A program made the position numbers and the translations under genes. A stretch of DNA of 64,000 nt from JAOAPY01 sp038237475 (GTDB lineage: Bacteria > Acidobacteriota > Blastocatellia > Pyrinomonadales > Pyrinomonadaceae). This document shows, piece by piece, positions 56,945 to 64,000 of this stretch. The notes under the pieces were generated by a model. It was not told the origin of the DNA, did no database searches, and saw only the letters and a list, made by a program, of their open reading frames with translations. The stretch's first letter is position 1; every line of letters begins with the position of its first letter. The stretch lies in the NCBI GenBank assembly GCA_038237475.1, contig JBBRYS010000010.1, forward strand, positions 62,001-126,000. Reading direction: 5' to 3'.

Positions 56945-57622
56945 TCAAGGCACGAGTGGCGCAATGAATGCGGCCATGCTCGCATACCTGATGTACCGCT
57001 CGATTTTCGAGATACGATTACGCGGCACCAGAATCATGTCACCCGCTTCCAACACCAAATCGTTTTCCAAATCACTTGTGCGCCTGAGCGTTTTGAAGTT
57101 CAACAACTTCACTTCTGCTGTGTCAGCATTCAGTCGTTTGAAGACGACAATCTGCGAAGACTTGGCAGTCTCCTTCAACCCTCCAGCCAACAGCACTGCC
57201 TGGATCGCAGTTAGTCTTTCCCGCAACTCGAGCTTGCCGGGCTGATTGACTTCACCGGCGACGACGACGTAGGGCTTTTGAAATTCTTTCAGGATGACTG
57301 TGATTTCCGGAGATTCGAGTCGAGCGCTGACCTTGGCAAGGATGATGTTTCGCACCTCCAGTAACGTACGCCCGCCGACTTTCAGATCTCCACCGATCTG
57401 CAATGAGATATAGCCGTCCGGCTGCACGAGTACGGTCTGATTAAATTCGGGTGTGTAGCGATACTGAATATCCAGCACATCTCCCGGCTGCAAAGCGTAG
57501 CGGGCTTCGCGCGGTGTGCTCAGCACTGGAGCGTGAGCTTGCGCCCGAGCTATTCCCAGCGACGCCAGCAACAGCAGCGCAATCCCGAGCCCGATGATTG
57601 TTTTCTTCTTTGTTCCTTCCAT
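56945..57622 (-). CDS. Polysaccharide export protein (Wza-like, poly-export and SLBB domains)
   Basis: ATG 57,622 starts a signal peptide (KKKTIIGLGIALLLLASLG); an extra upstream frame is open but lacks coding character. The 225-residue protein has the poly-export domain YALQPGDVLDIQYRYTPEFN and an SLBB domain (VVVAGEVNQPGKLELRERLTA). No lipobox cysteine is present. It is shorter than E. coli Wza and forms or gates the outer-membrane export channel in related systems. It lies 60 nt before the phosphotransferase gene. Confidence 0.9.
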   Translation of the reverse strand: MEGTKKKTIIGLGIALLLLASLGIARAQAHAPVLSTPREARYALQPGDVLDIQYRYTPEFNQTVLVQPDGYISLQIGGDLKVGGRTLLEVRNIILAKVSARLESPEITVILKEFQKPYVVVAGEVNQPGKLELRERLTAIQAVLLAGGLKETAKSSQIVVFKRLNADTAEVKLLNFKTLRRTSDLENDLVLEAGDMILVPRNRISKIERYIRYASMAAFIAPLVP

Positions 57623-57657
57623 GTTCACCCTCAGAGCGTGCTTCACAAATGAGCGGC

Positions 57658-58260
57658 TTACAGCCTGCGATACAGCCAATCCGGAACCGGATAGCGGCGT
57701 TGGTTCAAGACAAAGCCGAGAAAATTGGCGTCGGCCTGCTCTAAAATTTCTCGCGCGCGATAAATCTGATCCCGGCGCGTGCGGCCGGCCTCAACCACCA
57801 CGGCAACTCCATCGACAATGGGTGCGAGCATGGTGACCGCAGCAGAATCTTTGAGCGCTGGACAATCAATCAGGACATAGTCGAAATTCCAGCGCAGTGC
57901 CTTGAGGCACGAAGCGCGATATTCAGGGTTGGTGAGCCAGAGCCCGTTCGGCGTTGAGTGGTGATAGCCGTTCGCTCCGTTTGCGGCAGACAACGTCAGC
58001 AGGTTGTCGAGTTGGGTTTCAAAACAGTGATCAGCGATTTGACGGGGATCGGCAACGCACACTTCCTGTAAGCCTGTGGCATCGACTGCGAGCACGCGCT
58101 TTTGTGTATGCGAAGCAATCTCCCGGGCGAGCGTGTTAACCACATAAGTCACACCCTCGCCTGGCGCAGAACTGGTGAAGGCCACCACGCGATTGCGCAA
58201 TTTGCCCTGTTCGTCGACGGCCTGAAAAATCGATCTGATGAGTTCCTGGTAGAATTCCAC
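57658..58260 (-). CDS. BY-kinase/CpsD-like P-loop protein with degenerate Walker A
   Basis: 200 residues, GTG start at 58,260 with AGGGGAGCAGGGGA upstream. The fold is that of the cytoplasmic domain of bacterial tyrosine kinases: SSAPGEGVTYVVNTLA (30-45) at the Walker A position, RVLAVDATG at Walker A' and YVLIDCPALKDS at Walker B. The Walker A lysine is replaced by Val37, and no C-terminal tyrosine cluster is present (the end is PDWLYRRL). It may be a non-phosphorylating regulator paired with the chain-length protein encoded next to it. Confidence 0.8.
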   Translation of the reverse strand: MEFYQELIRSIFQAVDEQGKLRNRVVAFTSSAPGEGVTYVVNTLAREIASHTQKRVLAVDATGLQEVCVADPRQIADHCFETQLDNLLTLSAANGANGYHHSTPNGLWLTNPEYRASCLKALRWNFDYVLIDCPALKDSAAVTMLAPIVDGVAVVVEAGRTRRDQIYRAREILEQADANFLGFVLNQRRYPVPDWLYRRL

Positions 58261-58359
58261 TCCCCTGCTCCCCTTCTTGGTTCTTCTAATCCTGTGAAAC
58301 TTTCCCGCCTATCTCGCAACAACTTCCTCCGCTACCGGCCATCTCTCTGAGCCAATCAA

Positions 58360-59937
58360 TCAGCCGCTTCCAGGCTCCGTCGCAGTCTCACTTCCAGCCG
58401 TGAGCAGACGCCGTTTGTCGATGATCAATGAAGCGCGAGCGGGACTAAACCTGGGAATTGTCGCGAGGACCTGACCTGATAATTCAAGCTCACGCGGAGT
58501 TTCAACACTCTCGCGCAGAAACTCGGCAGCAATCGCGCTGCCCAGCGCAATAAACACTCCCAGCACAATTCCGAGCAACAAATTCAAAGGACGGTTGGGC
58601 CTTAACGGCAGCTGAGAAGGTACCGGCGCTTCAGCCATCGAGACGTTGGTGATCTTGTTCTGATCCAACTCGTCAGCGATGCGGGATTCTTCCTGCTTCT
58701 TCTCGTAAAGCTGATAGTTGTCTTCAGCTTCTTTGACGCGGCGCGTCAAATCCTGAAATTCCGAAGTGCTGCCTTCAAGACGCGATAGTTGGGCCTCGTA
58801 GTCGCGCAGTTGACCGGCAAGGACCGACTGGCGAGCCTGTCCTCCGACCTGGTCCACCCGGGCTCGCGCTAACTCGGTGCCCAAAATCTGCCGCAGCGGA
58901 TTCAGATCGGTAGATTGTTCAATCGCAGTCTGATTGCTGGCTTTTTCAAGAGCGGCCCTGGTGGTATTGATTTCCCTGTCAACTTCGCGTACCAGTCGGT
59001 CGTCAGCACGGAACTTTGTTAAGAGTTGGGTGCGGCGATTCTGCAGCTCAACGAGCATCGTATTGAGTCGCTCAGCTGAATACTGATTGGGTAGCGCGCG
59101 GCTCTGAGTAACGATTCGAGGCTGCAACGCGCTCATCTGCTCGTCCAGGTGCTTGATGCGTTCGTTAACTTCTTTGAGAAACGCCTGGGTCTCCAACAGT
59201 TTTGATTTCGCGTCCGTCATCTTCTGCACCGTCAGATCTTTTTGTTGGCTGATGGACACCACATTCATGCCCTGCTGAAAACTTGACAGCTGCTTTTCAG
59301 CTGCTCGCAGTTGCTGCTCGTACTGATCAGCCTGCGCTTTGAAGAACTCGTAGGTGCCCGCCGGGCGATGCAGTTTCAGGCGCTTCTCAAGGTAAAGATC
59401 CCCAAGCTTGCGCAGGACCGCCGCAGCCGTTTGCGGTGAATTGGAGGAGTAGCTGATCTCGATAATGTTTGCTTTTTTGACCGGAGTGACTACCAGGTCT
59501 TTTGCCAAAAGCTCGCTGGCTTGTTCGATCAGACCGGCTTCGTTGCGTGGCGCGTCTTTGAGGTTGAGCCTTTGCAGCAGTGACTGACCGGGTCGCGCCA
59601 ATCCGCATTCGATCACTACCTGATTCAACAGGTCTTTGCTGGTCAGCAGCTCGATCTCGGAATTGATCTCTGTTTCGGAGACATCGGTGTTGTTCACACC
59701 ATTCGTGCCGGTAGTGCGTTCAGGAGTGATAGGAACCTCGGAACGCACATTCTTGACCAGAATTTTCATGCGCGAGCCATACTCATTCGGCATCATGAAT
59801 GTCACAAGCGCGGTTCCGGCCGCTATCGTAAGGAAGGTGGCCGTGATTAATAGCTTGTGACGAAACCATATGGAAGCCACATCGCGCCGCGAGAAGGTGG
59901 TCTGCACAGGTCTGGTTATCGGGATCATCTTGTTCAT
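58360..59937 (-). CDS. Chain-length determinant protein (GumC/Wzz-like)
   Basis: 525 residues from ATG 59,937 (MNKMIPIT; an internal ATG 3 codons on is equally possible). It has a Wzz N-terminal domain with a first membrane segment near residue 45-62 (LLITATFLTIAAGTALV), a long periplasmic coiled coil (EQQLRAAEKQLSSFQQG; RLNTMLVELQNRRTQ) and a second membrane segment near 470-495 (LNLLLGIVLGVFIALGSAIA). It lacks a fused kinase domain; the separate P-loop gene downstream would be the partner. It sets exopolysaccharide chain length and links to Wza. First gene of the operon. Confidence 0.9.
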   Translation of the reverse strand: MNKMIPITRPVQTTFSRRDVASIWFRHKLLITATFLTIAAGTALVTFMMPNEYGSRMKILVKNVRSEVPITPERTTGTNGVNNTDVSETEINSEIELLTSKDLLNQVVIECGLARPGQSLLQRLNLKDAPRNEAGLIEQASELLAKDLVVTPVKKANIIEISYSSNSPQTAAAVLRKLGDLYLEKRLKLHRPAGTYEFFKAQADQYEQQLRAAEKQLSSFQQGMNVVSISQQKDLTVQKMTDAKSKLLETQAFLKEVNERIKHLDEQMSALQPRIVTQSRALPNQYSAERLNTMLVELQNRRTQLLTKFRADDRLVREVDREINTTRAALEKASNQTAIEQSTDLNPLRQILGTELARARVDQVGGQARQSVLAGQLRDYEAQLSRLEGSTSEFQDLTRRVKEAEDNYQLYEKKQEESRIADELDQNKITNVSMAEAPVPSQLPLRPNRPLNLLLGIVLGVFIALGSAIAAEFLRESVETPRELELSGQVLATIPRFSPARASLIIDKRRLLTAGSETATEPGSG

Positions 59938-60116
59938 AAAATGGATTTTGCTTACGTAATAAAGAACCAATAAGCTGCGATTTCCGGTTTGTTTGCCAAC
60001 CTGGACGTAGACAATCAGCCCGCCCAGGTCGTTAAATACACCCTGAGCTTTTGGGAAACGACCAATAGAGCGCTTCTCCCTTATCTGAGGCGGCAGTTGA
60101 GCGGAGGCAGGACCAA

Positions 60117-60662
60117 ATGATGAGACAATTTCAGGCTGTACTGGTGTTGGCTCTTTTAGCCAGTCTCGTTATCTCGTGCCGCATGGTCGAAACTCTGACC
60201 GGCAACTCTAAAGCTGGTTCAGTCAGCAGCCTCTGGCCAGATGTGCCGGCTTTTGCTGGCGCTACCAAGGCCGATCTCGAGATTCCGCTGGGACCACGAC
60301 TGGCACTCCGCGCGATGATGCAGGGCAAAATCGATTTCATTGCCTTCACAACGCAAAGCAGCGCAGACGAAGTAAAAGCTTTCTACAGCAACGAACTGAT
60401 GAAAGCAGCTGGTTGGACGCCAAATGACAAGGGCTGCATCGGCGATTCGGAAGACGAAAAGAGTCAGGGCGCGGTCTGTTTATACACCCGCAAGGGCAAT
60501 GGCAAGGACGAGGGTTTGGCGATTATTATCGCGCAGGATGAGAAGACCAGACTGACACAGATATTCTACGCGCGCATGGACATGACTCGTCCCAACCCTT
60601 CGCCTTCTCAGCGCACGGAGGAGCGGGAACTGATTGAGGCGGAGAGGCAGTTGCTAGCGTGA
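60117..60662 (+). CDS. Hypothetical lipoprotein
   Basis: 181 residues with a good GGAGGCAGG ribosome-binding site. The N-terminus ends in the lipobox LVISC (Cys21), so it should be lipidated and anchored in a membrane. The mature part contains one further disulfide candidate (GCIGDSEDEKSQGAVC). No family was recognised. It is divergent from the exopolysaccharide operon across a 179-bp region. Confidence 0.8.
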   Translation: MMRQFQAVLVLALLASLVISCRMVETLTGNSKAGSVSSLWPDVPAFAGATKADLEIPLGPRLALRAMMQGKIDFIAFTTQSSADEVKAFYSNELMKAAGWTPNDKGCIGDSEDEKSQGAVCLYTRKGNGKDEGLAIIIAQDEKTRLTQIFYARMDMTRPNPSPSQRTEERELIEAERQLLA

Positions 60663-60667
60663 GGCCC

Positions 60668-60701
60668 TCAGATCGCTTAAGCAGATTAGCGGCTGATCTG
60701 A
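60668..60701. terminator. Hairpin between convergent genes
   Basis: TCAGATC (60,668-60,674) pairs with GATCTGA (60,695-60,701) with a 20-nt loop. It lies between the convergent ends of the two lipoprotein genes. No T-run. Confidence 0.4.
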
Positions 60702-60715
60702 AGGTGAAATGATTT

Positions 60716-61321
60716 CTACTTGAACTCAAACGACTTTACAAAATCTCCAAACGACTGGTCCCAGTGACTCACCGTCTTCTCCGGGCCGATCAACTTGGCG
60801 AAGTAATTACCCCGGGGCGTCTCGACCACCGCAGCGCGCAATCGTTGGTTGCTGTCGTTGTGACGGCTGTCGCTTCCGGGAGACATTTGCGCCGTATAGG
60901 TGCCGCTAACATCCACCGTCGTAACCTTCAAGCCGTTGCTGGTCAAGGTCTCGGTCTTCGCTTTATCTTTTGACGGGCTGCCATCGGGCTGCTGCATTTG
61001 ATTGACCCAGCGATCCACGTTGTCGGCGACGGCGCCACCCTGGCCCGCTCCAAAAAAATAAATCACCAATGAAGCGTCCTCACTGTCGCCTTCGACCCTG
61101 GGTAATTTGAATTGCGCGACGCGCATGCTGGAACCGGGTTGTTCTTTGATCCAACCCGCCGGCTCAGTAAATTTCAATTCGCCTGCTGCAGTTGAGGATG
61201 CTGGACTGGTAGCTTGCGAATTGGACCTGCCTGGCGAGGCGCTCCCCGTGTTGGCAGCGCAACCCCACACTTCAAGCGTTAACGCCAGCAGCAAAGCGGC
61301 GCAAGTTAACTTCATACGCAT
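60716..61321 (-). CDS. Hypothetical lipoprotein
   Basis: 201 residues, MRMKLTCAALLLALTLEVWGC: lipobox EVWGC gives a lipidated Cys21. After a Ser/Thr-rich linker, the rest resembles a compact beta-rich domain (GWIKEQPGSSMRVAQFKLP, VTTVDVSGTYTAQM, VVETPRGNYFAKLIGPEKT), as in many Acidobacteriota or planctomycete lipoproteins of unknown role. The gene is convergent with the 60,117 lipoprotein. Confidence 0.8.
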   Translation of the reverse strand: MRMKLTCAALLLALTLEVWGCAANTGSASPGRSNSQATSPASSTAAGELKFTEPAGWIKEQPGSSMRVAQFKLPRVEGDSEDASLVIYFFGAGQGGAVADNVDRWVNQMQQPDGSPSKDKAKTETLTSNGLKVTTVDVSGTYTAQMSPGSDSRHNDSNQRLRAAVVETPRGNYFAKLIGPEKTVSHWDQSFGDFVKSFEFK

Positions 61322-61383
61322 AACTTCAATCCTCTTCTCTCACTTGCATTACGGCGCCCTGCCGATGCCGGACCGCAGTGACT

Positions 61384-61737
61384 TTATTCTTCGACCAGGT
61401 TTGCGGAAATACTATCCGCTTCCCTGCCGGAGTCATGGGCCAGCCTCAACAACCAATCGATCTTTTCGAGTTGCTGTTGCTCCAAATCGATAAACTGCAC
61501 ACCGAAACCGCGCCCTGCTGAATGATGCCGCACCTCGCCTTCCACGTACAGCCAATCGCCGTCGGGCAGTAAAACTCGAAAGCCGACAATCTCTCCGCTT
61601 CTCGTTTCACCAACCGTGTTCAGGTAGCAGCCGCCCCGGGAAAGATCGGTGACGAGGGCAGGGTGATTGTCAGTTGCACTGTCCCAGACAGCTTCAAGGC
61701 TTACAGACAGCCTTGGACTGGATCTTCGTTCGTCCAT
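61384..61737 (-). CDS. PilZ domain protein
   Basis: 117 residues with a strong GAGGAG site before the ATG. PilZ c-di-GMP-binding motifs are RRSSPRL (RxxxR-type) at the N-terminus and TDLSRGGCYL (D/NxSxxG), about 25 residues apart. It probably acts as a c-di-GMP receptor in the cytoplasm. Close to the exopolysaccharide locus and a GGDEF-EAL gene, so it could gate polysaccharide production. Confidence 0.9.
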   Translation of the reverse strand: MDERRSSPRLSVSLEAVWDSATDNHPALVTDLSRGGCYLNTVGETRSGEIVGFRVLLPDGDWLYVEGEVRHHSAGRGFGVQFIDLEQQQLEKIDWLLRLAHDSGREADSISANLVEE

Positions 61738-62037
61738 GGAAACTCCTCAAAAGGATTGACGAGAGGTCAGCTATCTCTGCGGGACATGAAGTGTAGAAAG
61801 GGCGAGTAAGGCCGACTATTACTGGTCAATTCCACACCCGTGACCATTTTAGAGGAAACGCATACGCTTGCCAACGCAAACTATCACGGTGCAGTGTGAC
61901 GGGCGGTGCTCACCGTGAGAGTCGCAAATCCAGATCTCTCGAGCGTACCAGCCTGGCCAACGCAGGCTGCCCAGTGACCGGGGTAGCAATCTCAGTTTGC
62001 ATGACAAAGACTGATCCGCCGGAATTTGTGAGGATGC
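61738..62037. promoter_or_regulatory. Intergenic region with an 8-bp inverted repeat
   Basis: A 300-bp gap upstream of the PilZ gene and downstream of the response-regulator gene. It holds a perfect inverted repeat TCACGGTG (61,884-61,891) / CACCGTGA (61,911-61,918) separated by 19 nt, which could be an operator or a hairpin. A near sigma-54 box (TTGGCA then GC) on the minus strand has spacing one base too short. Confidence 0.4.
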
Positions 62038-63456
62038 TCATGAATCCAGTGGCCGACTGCCGTTCGATCTCTTGAGCTGGATTCCGTGGCGCTTGATCAT
62101 GCGATCAAGCGTCTTGCGATCAACGTCCAGAATGCGAGCGGCGGCCTGTTTGTTGCCGCCGGTATGCTCGACCACCTGGGACACATAACGGCCTTCGACT
62201 GCTGCCAACGAGGGCCAGTCGACGACTGCAGGGCTTTCTGAATTGACTTCAACAGTGCTACTGGCCGCACTGCCGCTCGTGGCCGCCCGAACTCGGTCAG
62301 GCAAGTCCTTAACTCTAATCGTGCCGTCGCACATCGCCGCGGCGCGCACAACGGCGTTCTCCAATTCCCGAATGTTGCCCGGCCAGGCATATTGTTCAAG
62401 CAAAGCCAGCGCCTCGGACGAAAACCTTATGACCGGATTTAGAGAGTGAACTCGAGTGGCGAAGGTGCGCGCCAGCGGCAGAATATCCTCAATCCTGCTG
62501 CGCAGCGGCGGCAGGACAATCGAGACAGCATTCAAGCGGTAGAAAAGGTCCTTGCGAAATCTTCCCGCTGCAACTTCTGCCTCAACGTCGCGATTGCTGG
62601 CTGCGATCACGCGCACATCAACGACACTGGTCTGGTTTGAACCAACGCGCCGAATCTCGCCTTCCTGCAGCGCGCGCAGAAGCTTGACTTGAAACGCAGG
62701 CGTGGTTTCAGTGATTTCATCCAGAAAGACAGTACCGCCATCGGCCTCTTCCCACAGTCCCAGTCGATCGCGATCCGCACCCGTAAAACTTCCTTTGACG
62801 TGGCCGAATAACTCCGCCTCAATCAACTCCGCAGGAATAGCTCCGCAATTTACCGGCACAAAGGGTTCGCCGGAACGGGCGCTCCGGAGGTGCAGGGCTG
62901 AGGCAACAACTTCTTTGCCGGTGCCTGATTCTCCGGTGAGGAGCACCGGCAAATTTGTGCCCGCCACTCGCCCCACCTGCTTCATCACCTGAATAAAGAC
63001 TTCGCTGCGGCCGACGAGGCCGAGGTCTGATTCATATGCCGGCACCTCACGGGCGGCTGAGACTGCCCGGTGTCCTGCCAATTGCTCCTGTAGCGCCTGT
63101 GACAGCGTTATTAATTCTTGAATGCCGAACGGCTTCAGCAAATAGTCAAAGGCGCCAAAGGCCGTCGCATCCAGAGCTCCGCCCGCGCTGCCATGTCCGG
63201 TCATTAGCACCACTCTGGTCTCTGGCGCATCCTCTTTGAAACGGTGCAGCACGCTATACCCGTCGGCGCCGCCCAGTTTCACGTCGCAAAACACGGCGGC
63301 CCATTCCTGGTGTCTTGATAGTTCGAAAGCCTGTTCGGCGGAATCTGCCTCGCTGGTTTCCCAACCTTCGTCGCGCAGCACTTCCGCGACGAAGCGACGC
63401 ACCTGTTCTTCATCATCGATTACCAACGCCTTGAAACTTTTTTTCATGGTGTTCAT
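62038..63456 (-). CDS. Sigma-54-dependent response regulator (NtrC family)
   Basis: 472 residues: receiver domain with phosphoacceptor Asp58 in FCDVKLGG and acidic pair DDE, AAA+ domain with Walker A GESGTGKE (175-182), sigma-54-contact loop GSFTGA (222-227, Ser in place of the usual first Ala), Walker B TVFLDEITE, and a C-terminal Fis-type helix-turn-helix (NKQAAARILDVDRKTLDRMI). It activates sigma-54 promoters on phosphorylation. No histidine kinase gene is adjacent. It starts 8 nt after the GGDEF-EAL gene stop, so it is in that operon. Confidence 0.92.
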   Translation of the reverse strand: MNTMKKSFKALVIDDEEQVRRFVAEVLRDEGWETSEADSAEQAFELSRHQEWAAVFCDVKLGGADGYSVLHRFKEDAPETRVVLMTGHGSAGGALDATAFGAFDYLLKPFGIQELITLSQALQEQLAGHRAVSAAREVPAYESDLGLVGRSEVFIQVMKQVGRVAGTNLPVLLTGESGTGKEVVASALHLRSARSGEPFVPVNCGAIPAELIEAELFGHVKGSFTGADRDRLGLWEEADGGTVFLDEITETTPAFQVKLLRALQEGEIRRVGSNQTSVVDVRVIAASNRDVEAEVAAGRFRKDLFYRLNAVSIVLPPLRSRIEDILPLARTFATRVHSLNPVIRFSSEALALLEQYAWPGNIRELENAVVRAAAMCDGTIRVKDLPDRVRAATSGSAASSTVEVNSESPAVVDWPSLAAVEGRYVSQVVEHTGGNKQAAARILDVDRKTLDRMIKRHGIQLKRSNGSRPLDS

Positions 63457-63464
63457 ACAACTGT

Positions 63465-64000
63465 TTAAATGACCGCAAACAATAATTTACTCGCCAGTTC
63501 AGGATAATGATCCAAAGACTCCCGGAAAACGTCTGCCGGCACCGGCCTGCCGAACAGATAGCCCTGGCCCCCATCGCAGCTTAGGGAGTGCAGGAATTGT
63601 AACTGTTCCTCTGTCTCCACTCCTTCGGCAATCACCCGGAGACGGAAGCTGCGCGCCAAAGTGATCACGGCTACAACCAACGCTGCATCATTCTTATTCG
63701 TGGTCGAACCATCTACAAAAGAACGATCGAGCTTTAGAGTATCGATCGGCAGCCGTTTAAGGTAGCTGAGGGAAGAGTAGCCGATGCCAAAATCGTCGAG
63801 GGCGATCTTCACACCCAGGCTAAGTCTCCCATCAGGTGACCCAGGGTGTCATCGATCTTCTTGAATCGATCGAGCGACAACAACATCACTCCCACCAAGT
63901 GCGGTTGGCGGCTGGCAGCATTCAACGCCTGTGAAAGACGATCAAGAAACAGCGCCCGGTTCGGCAGATCGGTAAGCGCGTCGTGATAGGCCAGGTGTTC
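63465..64000 (-). pseudogene. GGDEF-EAL gene with an internal deletion (partial at window edge)
   Basis: The gene enters from the right edge. The start of a GGDEF domain (YHDALTDLPNRALFLDRL, LDRFKKIDDTLGHLMGD) runs into a stop at 63,809-63,811. In another frame, from about 63,826, the sequence resumes as LSLGVKIALDDFGIGYSSL, midway through an EAL domain, and ends with the normal EAL C-terminus (LKLDRSF, VIAEGVETEEQLQFL, GYLFGRPVPAD). Most of GGDEF and the first half of EAL, including the EAL signature itself, are missing. As written it cannot make a working diguanylate cyclase or phosphodiesterase. Confidence 0.8.

Noticed and set aside
61870..61900. Sigma-54 promoter upstream of the PilZ gene
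   Set aside because: The GG-to-GC distance is 9 rather than 10 nt, so the box is unlikely to work.

Overview
The window looks like chromosomal DNA of an Acidobacteriota bacterium, most plausibly class Blastocatellia (Pyrinomonadaceae-like). This is an inference from gene content: many large secreted proteins ending in DUF4214 modules, an actinobacterial/acidobacterial-type (group 1h/5) [NiFe]-hydrogenase small subunit, two S9 peptidases, and an exopolysaccharide locus of Wza/Wzc/WbaP type. No rRNA, tRNA, CRISPR array or transposase gene was recognised.

Positions 1-19,100 hold a cluster of large exported proteins. They share a C-terminal cassette (carboxypeptidase-regulatory-like beta-sandwich plus two DUF4214 units with conserved cysteines) but have different N-terminal modules: a BNR/sortilin-like propeller, a choice-of-anchor-Q-like region, and YVTN propeller plus cytochrome c. 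Between the intact copies lie broken copies with internal deletions or chimeric joints, and palindromic repeat elements. An aspartyl/asparaginyl beta-hydroxylase gene and an overlapping sulfotransferase gene (with a 1-nt frameshift) sit inside the cluster. A seventh member, a subtilisin-like protease with the same type of tail, lies at 43.0-46.5 kb next to the exopolysaccharide locus.

Positions 19,100-42,900 are mostly ordinary single genes on the plus strand: two S9 peptidases, a membrane MutS-like ATPase, a YchJ/SEC-C protein, arylamine N-acetyltransferase, a CocE-type hydrolase, a GNAT acetyltransferase, a class II aldolase, a diheme cytochrome c, a PLP aromatic amino acid decarboxylase, a PHP-type protein, a HhH-GPD glycosylase, a copper amine oxidase and the hydrogenase small subunit, which has no large subunit beside it.

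Positions 46,900-59,940 are a minus-strand exopolysaccharide operon. In transcription order it encodes a GumC/Wzz-like chain-length protein, a BY-kinase-like P-loop protein lacking the Walker A lysine, a Wza-type export protein, an undecaprenyl-phosphate sugar phosphotransferase, a glycosyltransferase, an O-antigen ligase/polymerase, a polysaccharide deacetylase, three more glycosyltransferases and a flippase. Together they can start a lipid-linked glycan, extend it, flip it, polymerise it and export it. Beyond it lie two lipoproteins, a PilZ protein, a sigma-54-dependent response regulator and a GGDEF-EAL gene with a deletion at its domain junction; these suggest c-di-GMP and phosphorelay control of surface traits.

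Two features cut across the window. First, repeated and paralogous sequence shows many deletions and single-base frameshifts. This is either real recombination between paralogs or an assembly artefact of collapsed repeats. Second, several families of short palindromic repeats occupy the intergenic gaps.
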